Assembly (NCBI GenBank): GCA_026414975.1
Contig: JAOAHZ010000014.1
Span: 1-42,598, forward strand
From: Bacteroidia bacterium
GTDB taxonomy: Bacteria > Bacteroidota > Bacteroidia > SpSt-205
DNA length: 42,598 nt
Reading direction: 5' to 3'
The position numbers and the translations under genes are program-made. Within the stretch, counting starts at the first letter, position 1. The number at the start of each line of letters is the position of its first letter. Of this stretch, positions 1-9,002 are shown piece by piece. The notes under the pieces were generated by a model. It ran no database searches. It was not told where the DNA came from and saw nothing but the letters and a program-made list of their open reading frames with translations.

Positions 1-1056
1 CCTACGAACTACACATGGTATGCTAATGGCAGCTGTACCGGCTCACCTATCGCCAGTGGGGCTACGGCAAATCAGATAGTGGTTCGGCCAAATAGTAATA
101 CCACCTACTGTGTGCGTGTGCAGTATGGGGGCGGCTGCCCTGATGCGACAGCTACCACCAACGTTACTGTGAACCGAGCACCTACCGCTTGCTTTAGCGT
201 CAGTCCGGCTTCCTTCTGTGCTGGCGAGAATGTTACTCTCAATCCCTCCTGCTCGCAGTATGTGCGGTCCTGTGGTGGGTCATGCTTGGTAGCTTGTGAT
301 GTGAATGCAGACTGTTGGCCTTTTACATGTCAGAGTGCAGCCTGTGGTCACTTCTCCTATTGGCTTTTAGACCTTCCGCCGTACTTTCAGGCGAATGGAC
401 CTGGGGCAAGTTCGCTCAATCCTTTGAATGTTACTTTCCCCGCTACGGGAGAATACACGGTGAGCTTCACCTTGTGTGACCCATTTCAGCAGTGCTGCCA
501 TACTACAAATCAACGTTTTACGGTAACCTGTGTGCTTTCTGCCTTAGATGTACAGCTCAGAGCTCGGCGGCAGGATCGTAGCAGTGTAGCCTTGAGCTGG
601 GCGGTGAATGAGCGGCATCCCGAGCAGCGCTTTCACGTCATGCGACACACGGCGGATGGCTGGCAGACCATCCACTTAGCGGAAGGCGATATTTACAGCT
701 ACACCGATAGGGGCCTTCTACCAGGGCGATACATCTATCAGGTATCGCAGAGTCTGCCTACGGGAGGGGTGCTTCTGAGTAATCCAGCGGAGGTGGTTCT
801 TCTGCCAGATGGCACGCATGTTCTTGTAGAGCAGCGTGTGCGTGCTGTGGGAGAGGCGGCCCCTATCCTGTGGAGCTTACCCCGAGGTGGTCTGGGGCTG
901 AGCTTGTACGATGCGGCGGGACGCCTGCTACATGCTGTTTCTCGGGTAGAAGCTGAGGGCAGCTATGAGCTACCCAGTCCACCAGCGGCGGGTTTTTATT
1001 TCCTGCGCATAGAGGCGGGCGGAGAGGCTCAAGTCTTGCGACTTGTATGGCAGTAG
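1..1056 (+). CDS. Secreted protein with PKD-like region and T9SS C-terminal sorting domain (5' partial)
   Basis: The reading frame is open from the first base, so the N-terminus lies outside the window. The visible 351 residues begin with a cysteine-rich stretch resembling PKD or Ig-like repeats (phrases such as TACFSVSPASFCAGENVTL and a later FPATGEYTVSFTLCD strand). A fibronectin-III-like segment follows (VALSWAVNE...YSYTDRGLLPGRYIYQV). The last ~75 residues have the T9SS type A sorting-domain pattern: SLYDAAGRLL, then an AAGFYFLRIEAGG block and a short hydrophobic tail. In Bacteroidota such domains direct export by the type IX secretion system to the cell surface. Cysteine pairs suggest disulfides. 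The function of the exported part is unknown; adhesion or surface coating is only a guess. Confidence 0.85.
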   Translation, partial: PTNYTWYANGSCTGSPIASGATANQIVVRPNSNTTYCVRVQYGGGCPDATATTNVTVNRAPTACFSVSPASFCAGENVTLNPSCSQYVRSCGGSCLVACDVNADCWPFTCQSAACGHFSYWLLDLPPYFQANGPGASSLNPLNVTFPATGEYTVSFTLCDPFQQCCHTTNQRFTVTCVLSALDVQLRARRQDRSSVALSWAVNERHPEQRFHVMRHTADGWQTIHLAEGDIYSYTDRGLLPGRYIYQVSQSLPTGGVLLSNPAEVVLLPDGTHVLVEQRVRAVGEAAPILWSLPRGGLGLSLYDAAGRLLHAVSRVEAEGSYELPSPPAAGFYFLRIEAGGEAQVLRLVWQ

Positions 1057-1160
1057 GGGCGGTCATGGGACTATAATGGAGGCGAAGAGCTGGCTTCCCC
1101 TCAGGAAGTGAAGTACCACTTGGTTGGATAGGCTCTTCTTAGGGTTTCCGCTCTTGCCCC

Positions 1161-1168
1161 TAACTTAG
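1161..1168 (+). promoter_or_regulatory. Decayed -7 box (TAACTTAG)
   Basis: This differs at one position from TAnnTTTG and lies 4 nt before the GTG of the ATPase pseudogene, the same spacing as intact boxes elsewhere in the window. Reading it as a promoter that decayed with its gene is inference. Confidence 0.4.
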
Positions 1169-1172
1169 CTCG

Positions 1173-3156
1173 GTGGATAGTCTTCTAAGGTCAGCCCATG
1201 CGCTTCCTGTACAGGAGGTGGAGCGGCTCCTTGGGACTACGCCTCATGGGATTTCCATGGAGGAAGCTCAGCGTCGCTTAGAGCGTTTCGGTCCCAATCA
1301 AATCCAAAAGCCTAAGCCCCCTTCCATCGTCGGGATTTTTTTACACCAGTTTGCCAGTCCCTTTATCTACCTCCTCATGGTAGCGGCGTTGGTGGCGCTT
1401 TTACTGGGGGACCTCATAGATGCTGCGGTGATTGCTGGGGTTCTGGTTATCAACGCGGTGGTTGGTTTCTTTCAAGAGTATAATGCCGAGCGAGCGGTAT
1501 AGGCGCTTCGTTCTCTGACCGCACCTCAAGCTAATGTCCTCCGAGAAGGACGGGAAATGCGCATTCCGGCCGAACAACTGGTACCAGGAGATGGGGTGCT
1601 CTTAGAGTTTGGGGTGCGAGTGCCGGCTGATTTGAGGCTATATGAGACCATAGTATTGCAGGTGGATGAGTCTCTGCTTACGGGCGAATCGTTTCCGGTC
1701 TATAAGAATGTGGAGCCCCTTCCGGCAGAGAAGCCTTTGAGCGATAGGCATAATATGGTCTTTGCTGGTACTACCGTTACCTCTGGGCGAGGGCGAGGCT
1801 ATGTAGTAGCTTCGGGCCCTTACACAGAGCTCGGACGGATTGTGCAGAGTTTATCTGAAGCTGATTCAGCGGAAATACCCCTTGTTCGGCGGATGGAGCG
1901 GCTAAGCGAGATTCATTGGTCTTGTGATTTTAGGGAGCGTTGGGGTCATTTTGGGGGTGGCACTTCTTTTAGGGTATTCCGTCATGGAGGTGTTCAAAGT
2001 GGGAGTAGGGATAGCGGTGGCGGCTATTCCAGAGGGGCTCCCTATCGTGCTAACCGTTACGCTGGCTCGTCGCCGTGCGCTCGTGCGACGACTATCGGCG
2101 ATAGAAACTATAGGTAGCGCCACCGTCGTCGGCTCTGATAAGACAGGCACTCTTACAGAAAATCGGATGACCGTTCAGTCTTTTTGGGCTGCTGAGGGTT
2201 TCTGGGGAGTTGCAGATTATAGAGCTTCTTCGGATTCCTTCCTTCGCCATTTGGCGCTGTCTATTGGTATTTATGCAAATGAAGCGGAGATTGCGGACGA
2301 AAGTAGCCGGGAGGGTTTGAGGGGGGATCCGACTGAGACAGCCCTGTTATGGGCTGCCTGCGAAGCTGGTTTATCGCCACGGGAGTTGAGAGAGGCTCAG
2401 AAAGAGGTGAAGTGAATTCCTTTTGAGCCGGAGTTAGCCTACTCGGCGAGCTTTCGTCAGCAGGCTGATTTTAGGTATGTTAAGGGGGCTCCTGAATGCG
2501 TCCTGTCTTTCTGCGATACCATGCTCCCTCCGACTGGACTGAGGCCGCTGCGCCCAGCTGAAGTTTTGGAGGCGGCGGCTCTCTTAGCGGAGAAGGGCAT
2601 GCGGGTGTTAGGGCTGGCTTACAAACCCGACCTCATCTCCATACCTTCTGAACCGTTTGAGCCCCGAGAACTGACTTTTGTTGGGCTGGTGGGCCTGATG
2701 GACCCTCCTAGGCCGGGTGTGCGGGAAGCTATTGCCGATTGCTATGAAGCAGGTATCCGTGTTCTCATGATTACAGGGGATCATCCCGTTACAGCTCAAG
2801 CTATTGGGGTACAGATTGGGATCACTACCTCGGAGGTTCTAACGGGAGAAAAAATGGCTTCACTATCGCCGGAGGAGCTGGCAGAGAAGGTGCGGCGGGT
2901 GAATATCTACGCTCGGGTGACGCCGCATCAGAAGCTGCAGGTCGTCCAAGCGCTTCGGGATCAGGGGGAAATCGTTGCGGTAACAGGCGATGGCGTCAAT
3001 GATGCTCCTGCTCTTAAGGCGGCCCATGTAGGTATCGCCATGGGAAAGGAAGGAACGGATGTAGCTCGTGAGGCAGCTGATATTGTGTTGGCTGCTGCTT
3101 CGTCTGTAATAGGGGTCGGGGAGTTGCATAAGTGGCTTCGGCGTAAGAAAGTGTGA
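1173..3156 (+). pseudogene. Cation-transporting P-type ATPase (Ca2+/PMR1-like, type II), disrupted
   Basis: The pieces together give a type II P-type ATPase: N-terminal cation ATPase domain (GISMEEAQRRLERFGPNQI), actuator-loop LTGES (about 1677-1691), membrane motif AAIPEGLP, phosphorylation motif [10 protein letters not shown] (about 2136-2165), and hinge TGDGVNDAPALKAAHVGIA (about 2984-3040). The frame is broken by an in-frame TAG at 1500-1502 (NAERAV*ALRSL, where family members usually have Glu), a one-base insertion near 1911 (removing it gives [12 protein letters not shown]), and an in-frame TGA at 2413-2415 (before IPFEPE). It then stops at 3156 just after DVAREAADIVL, so all C-terminal transmembrane helices (M5-M10) are missing. 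It cannot make a functional pump. Start GTG 1173 is preceded by a decayed box. Two different nonsense codons, a frameshift and a truncation together argue against sequencing error. Confidence 0.9.
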
Positions 3157-3250
3157 GTGGAGCTGTGGTTGTTGGCGATGGCATGAGGGGTTAGGGCTTG
3201 AGAGTGGGATGAAGGGGAGGATTTATGAGTGGCGGTGCGTTAGGTTGGGG

Positions 3251-3291
3251 TGGGGGGTGCGGCAGCGCCGAAGGCGCTGCCGCACCCCCCA
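3251..3291. repeat. Palindromic element copy 1 (19-bp perfect arms, GAA loop)
   Basis: Perfect inverted repeat with 19-bp arms (3251-3269 and 3273-3291) around a GAA loop. The centre is CAGCGCCGAAGGCGCTG and the outer arms are G6/C6 runs. The same centre and G6/C6 arms recur at 23225-23273. It lies in the 261-nt gap between the ATPase pseudogene and the convergent TamB-like gene. The ~94 nt on its left are strikingly C-poor and G-rich on the + strand; the right side is C/T-rich. No T-run follows either arm, so it is not a classical intrinsic terminator. It may be a bidirectional transcription barrier or a small mobile palindrome. Confidence 0.8.
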
Positions 3292-3417
3292 ACTTCTGAT
3301 CATCTACATAAAATCAGCGATGGTCGCATCAGGAGTGAATCCCAACCGGATTGACCACTTCCTTAGCTTCCCTTCTCCGAAACTTACTTTCTTCCTCCTA
3401 AATCGGCTCTCGTCTCT

Positions 3418-6400
3418 TTAGGGCGTACTGGGGGAAGGTAAAGAACGGCGACGTCTTTCGGGCAAATAAAAGCTCTTGCGGAGTCGGAGTCCTGCGCCTT
3501 GACTGGTAGCCCCTGCCGCCCCCCACATGAAAGTCTGCCGACTGAACCCCTCCGCCTCTAACTGCCACTGCGTCGGTTGGGTAACTCGCTTCGGAAAGAG
3601 GCGATACCGAGCCGATAGATTCCCTAAAGCGGCTGTATTCTGCCCAGGTCCTATTAAGACTCCGTCCCGTTCCAGCGTGAATCGCTGTCCCAGTGACAGA
3701 CGCAGGCGGGCGGAGAGTTCATTCCATTCTCCCAGCGCAAAAGAAACGCCGACTTGACTTCCAAGCGTATAGCCTACCCAGTTGGCTAACTGGGCGGAAA
3801 GGAACTCGGCCAAAGTAGAGCTTACCCCCGAGCTAACTTGCTGGGTGCCTACCCCTTGCTCTAACGGAACGAAAGTGCCTAAGACAAGCAAAGCAAACAC
3901 TTGCCGATTCCGTTCCTGTTCATCAGTAGCCAGCCGTTGAAGGAATAGATTCACCATCGGTGTCGGGCTGCCAGAAAGCGAAGGAATATCTATTTCAAAC
4001 TTCATGGTAGGCGAGAGAAGGGCGCCGCGCACAAAAATCTTAAGCTCCACAGGGAGTGTGTAGGTAAAGCTCGTATCTATCATCCGAAGGGAAGTAAAAG
4101 TTCTATAGGTCGCAGTGAGGTCCATCTGTCCTTGGTATAGGTCTCCATCCCATGTAATACGACTGCCAGGTTCTAAGAGGAGCTTCTTAGAAGCTATACC
4201 TTGGAGATTGACGCGGTATTCGCCGCCTTGTACTTCGTAGGACCCGGCTAAGCTGGTCTGACCGCTACGATTGATAGAAAGAAGCAAGTTGGCGGAGCCT
4301 TGCGCGGTAATCTCATCGCCCGTCCGCTCATCAAAGAGCAATCGAAACCTTGTTTCAGGCAGAGAGCGAATAGCTACCCTTACATCTACCCCAACTGGAG
4401 CTGTGAGTTGAGGAAAGCTCTGGAATGTATCTACAGGTTTGAGAAAGCGCACATGTTCTGCTCCTGTGCTTCGCTCATAGGTTCGTAAGGGAAGGGTGAT
4501 GTCTGTGCTATTAGAGAAAACGACCTCTCCGCGTACATTAGGCTGATTCCAAGGACCGGTGATGGAAAAGCTCCCCTGTTCAAGGTCCGCTCGTCCATAG
4601 ATGTAAGCCTCAGTCGTAGCTGAAGAAGCCGCAAGCAAGAAAGGCTTGTCTCTGACCTGAAGACTAAGGTTCAAGTAGGGAGAGCTCCACTGGCGTAGAG
4701 CGATATAGCCTGTGATCTGGCTGCGTTTCATTCGGCTTTCCCTTAGTTCTACACCGGGAAAGATTATCGTATCTCCTCTCAAACGGAGGACACCTTCTAC
4801 AGTGTATAAAACATGTGTGATGGGCATGTAAAAGGTGAGCTTATTACAAAAGACTTCTCCAAAAATCAAAGGCCTTTCTGGCTTACCCCGAATAATCACC
4901 CTTTGGGAAACGAACAACCCTCTCAGATTCTGGATGTAATCATTTAGAAAAGGATTCAGCCATTCCGCCGGTATTCTCAGAGAGCGCAGTTCTGCATAGA
5001 GAGGGTTTATGGTATCTTTCAGAACATACACGCCGCGTGCTTGAACAAACGAAACATCCCCTTGTCGCAGGGCGATCTGAAAAGGTATAGAATCGCCGTA
5101 GGATTCTCCCGAGGCTTGAATGCTCGGGTAAGCTTGTCCCTCGTACTGGAGAGAATCAATGTCTAAGGCAAACTGGGGCCCCCCCTCATATTCGTGCCAA
5201 TACAAGGAGAGCTGTCCCTCTAAGGGAGCATGAATGCCTAATAGGATTGCACCCAAGGCAATAGGGAAATGATGAATAGACAAGCTTAGTTTGCCATTCA
5301 ACCGGGATAGCCTAAAGCGAGTTTCCTGTCCAGCCAAGGATAGTTCGTTTAGGCTCCAGTCTCCATTTTGTAGGTCGATTAGAATGGGTGCTATCTCTAT
5401 AAAGCTCCAACGATACCTTCCCAAAGTCAGAGAGGAGGTGCGGGGTTCTATTTGGAGGAGCAATGTATCCGCTGTGCGATGCCATGAAAATCTCAGCTCC
5501 GTGGTATCGATTCGTTCGGCGAGTAACCCTTCTAAAGCCCCAGTGCCTTCTCTCCACGTGCCAATCAAATGTAAATGAAGAGCCTCGTACGCAAGGTAGG
5601 CTTGTCCTTCCGTGGAGCCAAGTTCTACTTGAAGGGAGTCTCCCGATAGATATAGGGTGAGATGAGGGGAAAAAATCTGAATATCCTCCAAGCGCAGGGT
5701 GTCGCTTATCAGATGGATCACACCCTTTGGAGCGGAGCTGTCCGCCTCTACCTTGAAATAAGAGCGTAGATTATGTAGGAAAATCCGCTGGGACAATCCG
5801 AGCAGATGGAACCACTTGGGGTCCTGTATAAGAACTTCTCCGCGCAGGCTCCACCGAGAGAGAAGGCTATCAGAAAAACTGGTATCACCTCTTATCCACC
5901 TATGGAACCAGAGGGGTAGCGCATGCATCCATGTTCCATCGGCCGTACAAAAAATAGATAAGGCTTCGCCTTGTGCCCTGCAAGTTTTGCCGTTTTGTAT
6001 GCCTAAGTTGAGATTACCCAAAGAATAGCTCGTATCAGCCCATCGCCAGAGAATATTTGATAAGCAGAGCGTAGCTTGTCCTTCTTCCCAAGGAAAACCT
6101 CTACCTTTCAAAGTAAAGGTACCGTTTAGCCACCCTTGACTACCCCAGCTTTGGGCAGCCACGCTCGCAAAGGTGCCTTCGCCCTCGTAAGAGCCGATGT
6201 CATCAATAGGCATGCTTCCTCGGTATCTCAGATTCCCATAAGGGGTCTCTAAAGCAAAAAAGCCTGAGGCCTGAATAGCCTGGACTTGACTTCGGGTCTC
6301 TAAATGCCAGGGTCTGGCCTCTTTGTCTAAAGCGGATAGATTGGCGGTCACGTCAACCTTCAGGTCTCGGACTGAGAAGCCTTGTCCAGTCAGAGTAGTT

Positions 6401-7767
6401 GTCCCAGATACCGCTTGTACGGGCGTCTCTACAAACAGGGTAGAAGGGTTCCACTGCGCTAACTGTACCTTCAAATCATAGCGCCACACGGTGTCTCGTT
6501 CCATGTAAAGGGAGAAAGAAAGCTCTGGGGTCTCTATATCGGCGGTATACCGGCTCAGTCGTCCCGTATGAGAACCTCGTATCCTCCACGCGTGTGAGGT
6601 TTGGATAATATCGGGTAAATGTACGATGTCGGGGAGGGCATTATGCACGCTACTGAGCGACAGGACGGCTTCTTGGATGGTGAGCTTCCATTCCATAGCT
6701 GCAGGTCGGGCATAATGAACGATTTCGCCGACTCCCTCAATGAATTCGTTCGGTGAGGGGGAGAGCCATAACCTTTCCGCATGAAAATGGTATAAATCTC
6801 CCCGCAAGCGTAGATTTATGTCCCATTTGCCTCGCAGAGGGAGCGAATCGCCGACGAAGGTTGCGATGTCCGCCCAATCTATTTGTCCTTGGAGCTGGGC
6901 GTAAAAGAGTTTCGTTTCCGTATCCCTGAAGAGTTTATCGAAGCCTTCGTAAGGAAACCGAGCTCGTCCTGTGATAGTAGTGCGCTCCAATCTAATGTAA
7001 AAATGAGGGATGATGGTGCTATCGGGATAACCTTGTAGGGTCAGCTCAAGGGAAGGTAACTTTGTTTGAGAGTTGCGTTCAAATAGACTGAGCCTTTTGA
7101 GCTGAGCGAAGAGATAACGGTTAGCTCGCCACTCCACTGCGCTTTCCAGCTCTAAGGAGTCTATGAAAAGGTGTTCATAACGCAGCCAGCCGTAACGGGG
7201 GATAAGCTGGTTCTCTTTCGCTGTAGAATCAATCCAGCGAAACCGCCCACCCCTCAGTGTCAGCGAAGCAAGACTTACTTCCCAGCGAGTCTCTTTCGGA
7301 GGTGTCGTATCGGAAGAGGAGAAAAGCCGATCTACATTGGTGAGTCCAGAGGCTTTTTCGGTGTAGATATACACTTCTGGGTTTTGCAGGTTCAGAGAGG
7401 AGAAGGGGATATGCAGCCTTCCATTCCAGAATCCACGCCAGAAGGCTGAGGGGTACCAAGCTAATCGCAGTTCTTGTACGCGAATAAACGGGTGACAGGC
7501 TTTGTCGTATAGCACGAAACCTTCCAAAGAAAGGTGGGCAAGCCCTGATATCCTCAGTCGTTGTAGCTCCACCTCGGTCTCCAAGGCATCCGAAAGAAGA
7601 CCTATAGCCCACTGTCGCATCAGAGCCTGTCCTCGGTCTGAGGAGAGAAAGAGATGAAGACCTAAGATAAAGCCCAGCCAAAGAAGTAAGATACTCCCTC
7701 CTGCCCAGAGAAAAAACCCGCTAAGCCACCTTAGGACTCGTGCCCAGAGCCGGAGTCGAACCGGCAC
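3418..7767 (-). CDS. TamB/AsmA-like translocation and assembly module protein
   Basis: A protein of about 1,450 residues with an Arg-rich N-terminus, one membrane anchor (FFLWAGGSILLLWLGFILGL), a very long beta-rich repetitive middle, and a C-terminal TamB (DUF490) domain. Recognisable C-terminal features are IDIPSLSGSPTPMVNLFLQRL, then RNRQVFALLVLGTFVP and an AEFLSAQLANWVGYTLGSQ stretch. Family members span the periplasm and move lipids or help outer-membrane protein assembly. The start is a problem. The frame runs through tRNA-Leu, and no ATG, GTG or TTG occurs between the tRNA 3' end (7741) and the membrane anchor. I chose GTG 7767, preceded by GGGGGAG five bases upstream, both inside the tRNA. 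The alternative is ATG 7818 in the acceptor/D region. Either way mature tRNA and TamB mRNA share sequence. Confidence 0.85.
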   Translation of the reverse strand: MPVRLRLWARVLRWLSGFFLWAGGSILLLWLGFILGLHLFLSSDRGQALMRQWAIGLLSDALETEVELQRLRISGLAHLSLEGFVLYDKACHPFIRVQELRLAWYPSAFWRGFWNGRLHIPFSSLNLQNPEVYIYTEKASGLTNVDRLFSSSDTTPPKETRWEVSLASLTLRGGRFRWIDSTAKENQLIPRYGWLRYEHLFIDSLELESAVEWRANRYLFAQLKRLSLFERNSQTKLPSLELTLQGYPDSTIIPHFYIRLERTTITGRARFPYEGFDKLFRDTETKLFYAQLQGQIDWADIATFVGDSLPLRGKWDINLRLRGDLYHFHAERLWLSPSPNEFIEGVGEIVHYARPAAMEWKLTIQEAVLSLSSVHNALPDIVHLPDIIQTSHAWRIRGSHTGRLSRYTADIETPELSFSLYMERDTVWRYDLKVQLAQWNPSTLFVETPVQAVSGTTTLTGQGFSVRDLKVDVTANLSALDKEARPWHLETRSQVQAIQASGFFALETPYGNLRYRGSMPIDDIGSYEGEGTFASVAAQSWGSQGWLNGTFTLKGRGFPWEEGQATLCLSNILWRWADTSYSLGNLNLGIQNGKTCRAQGEALSIFCTADGTWMHALPLWFHRWIRGDTSFSDSLLSRWSLRGEVLIQDPKWFHLLGLSQRIFLHNLRSYFKVEADSSAPKGVIHLISDTLRLEDIQIFSPHLTLYLSGDSLQVELGSTEGQAYLAYEALHLHLIGTWREGTGALEGLLAERIDTTELRFSWHRTADTLLLQIEPRTSSLTLGRYRWSFIEIAPILIDLQNGDWSLNELSLAGQETRFRLSRLNGKLSLSIHHFPIALGAILLGIHAPLEGQLSLYWHEYEGGPQFALDIDSLQYEGQAYPSIQASGESYGDSIPFQIALRQGDVSFVQARGVYVLKDTINPLYAELRSLRIPAEWLNPFLNDYIQNLRGLFVSQRVIIRGKPERPLIFGEVFCNKLTFYMPITHVLYTVEGVLRLRGDTIIFPGVELRESRMKRSQITGYIALRQWSSPYLNLSLQVRDKPFLLAASSATTEAYIYGRADLEQGSFSITGPWNQPNVRGEVVFSNSTDITLPLRTYERSTGAEHVRFLKPVDTFQSFPQLTAPVGVDVRVAIRSLPETRFRLLFDERTGDEITAQGSANLLLSINRSGQTSLAGSYEVQGGEYRVNLQGIASKKLLLEPGSRITWDGDLYQGQMDLTATYRTFTSLRMIDTSFTYTLPVELKIFVRGALLSPTMKFEIDIPSLSGSPTPMVNLFLQRLATDEQERNRQVFALLVLGTFVPLEQGVGTQQVSSGVSSTLAEFLSAQLANWVGYTLGSQVGVSFALGEWNELSARLRLSLGQRFTLERDGVLIGPGQNTAALGNLSARYRLFPKRVTQPTQWQLEAEGFSRQTFMWGAAGATSQGAGLRLRKSFYLPERRRRSLPSPSTP

Positions 7768-7824
7768 GGGGTCTCCCCCACCAGTTTTTGAGACTGGCGC
7801 GTCTACCTGTTCCGCCATCTGGGC
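7741..7824 (-). tRNA. tRNA-Leu (anticodon CAA)
   Basis: Reading the minus strand gives a complete cloverleaf: acceptor GCCCAGA paired with TCTGGGC, discriminator A at 7741, D-arm with AGG, and anticodon stem CCAGT/ACTGG around loop CTCAAAA (anticodon CAA, reads UUG). There is a long variable arm (GGGGG..CCCC), as expected of a class II tRNA, and a T-arm GCCGG-TTCGACT-CCGGC. CCA is not encoded. A TACCTTTG box ends 9 nt before the 5' end. Its 3' part overlaps the putative start of the TamB-like gene on the same strand. Confidence 0.95.
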
Positions 7825-7833
7825 CTCTTTGAA

Positions 7834-7841
7834 CAAAGGTA
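7834..7841 (-). promoter_or_regulatory. -7 box TACCTTTG for tRNA-Leu (and perhaps the TamB-like gene)
   Basis: Exact TAnnTTTG match on the minus strand, 9 nt upstream of the mature tRNA-Leu 5' end. It probably also drives read-through into the TamB-like gene, since no separate box is visible between them. Confidence 0.75.
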
Positions 7842-7909
7842 TGATTTTCTGCTGCCACGAGGGGCCTGTGCTTCAAGAGTTGGTCTTAGGATAGCTTAGG
7901 GTGATAGGA

Positions 7910-8995
7910 TCACGCCACGGTAATCCGCTTCTCCAGATAGACTGCTTGGACCGCTCGGATGATGTTGATTCCTTCTTCCATCGGACGCTGAAAAGCCTTA
8001 CGTCCAAGTATTAGCCCCATTCCCCCAGCTCGCTTGTTGATAACGGCTGTGCGTACTGCTTCTCCCAAATCAGTCTGCCCTGCAGAGGCTCCTCCAGAGT
8101 TGATGAGCCCCACTCGCCCCATGTAGTTATTGACGACTTGATAACGACATAGGTCAATCGGGTGGTCAGTGGTCAGCTTTTCGTAGACCTTACTGCTCGT
8201 CTTGCCAAACTTAAGCGCCGTGTAGCCTCCATTATTTTCAGGTAGTTTTTGTTTGATGATATCTGCCTGTAGGGTAGCACCCAGATGGTTGGCCTGACCT
8301 GTTAGATCAGCGGAGAGGTGGTAGTCTTTATCGGCGTTGAAGGCCTTATTCCGCAGGTAGGTCCAAAGGATCGTAACCATACCCAGTTCATGGGCATAAG
8401 CGAAGGCTTCGGCTATCTCTTGAATCTGGCGGCTGGATTCTTCCGAACCAAAGTAGATGGTGGCACCGATAGCTACGGCTCCCATGTCCCAAGCTTGCTT
8501 CACCGATCCAAATAGGATTTGGTCGTATTTGTTCGGGTAAGTGAGCAGTTCATTGTGATTGATTTTGACGATGAAGGGGATTTTATGAGCGTATTTTCGG
8601 GCTACGCTACCCAGTACGCCGAAAGTGGAAGCCACAGCATTGCAGCCTGCCTCTAAGGCCAGTCGCACGATATTTTCGGGGTCAAAGTAAATCGGGTTGG
8701 GGGCGAAGGAAGCGCCACCGGAGTGTTCTACGCCTTGGTCTACAGGCAAGATAGATAGATAGCCTGTTCCCGCTAAGGTGCCGTGAGAGAAAAGAGCCTG
8801 CATATTTCGCAGGACCTGAGGGTGGCGATCGCTGGCGCTCCAGACGCGATCTACAAAGTCTGGCCCAGGTAGATGGAGGTGCTCCTTAGGTACCGTTTGA
8901 CAGGTATGGTTTAGCAGGCTTTCCGCTTCGTCGCCCAATAAAGCGACTATATCATCATACGACCGTACACTCTGAATCGCTGCTACTGTCGCCAT
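7910..8995 (-). CDS. fbaB: Class I fructose-bisphosphate aldolase (DhnA/FbaB type)
   Basis: 361 residues, the usual length for this family. It should cleave fructose 1,6-bisphosphate to dihydroxyacetone phosphate and glyceraldehyde 3-phosphate through a Schiff-base lysine in the cytoplasm. Recognisable blocks are [15 protein letters not shown] near residue 95, [46 protein letters not shown] and the phosphate-binding end [18 protein letters not shown] 8995 was chosen because it begins MATVAAIQS and lies 7 nt after the metK stop; the longer frame would overlap metK. Gene order metK-fbaB on one strand and the absence of a box suggest co-transcription. It is metal-independent, unlike class II enzymes. 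Confidence 0.93.
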   Translation of the reverse strand: MATVAAIQSVRSYDDIVALLGDEAESLLNHTCQTVPKEHLHLPGPDFVDRVWSASDRHPQVLRNMQALFSHGTLAGTGYLSILPVDQGVEHSGGASFAPNPIYFDPENIVRLALEAGCNAVASTFGVLGSVARKYAHKIPFIVKINHNELLTYPNKYDQILFGSVKQAWDMGAVAIGATIYFGSEESSRQIQEIAEAFAYAHELGMVTILWTYLRNKAFNADKDYHLSADLTGQANHLGATLQADIIKQKLPENNGGYTALKFGKTSSKVYEKLTTDHPIDLCRYQVVNNYMGRVGLINSGGASAGQTDLGEAVRTAVINKRAGGMGLILGRKAFQRPMEEGINIIRAVQAVYLEKRITVA

Positions 8996-9002
8996 AGATA
9001 TG

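Noticed and set aside
1500-2415. In-frame TAG and TGA in the P-type ATPase as possible recoding (pyrrolysine or selenocysteine)
   Set aside because: The same gene also has a one-base insertion and a missing C-terminus, and the family does not use these residues at those sites.
3251-3291. Palindrome copy 1 as a standard intrinsic terminator
   Set aside because: No T-run follows the hairpin on either strand.
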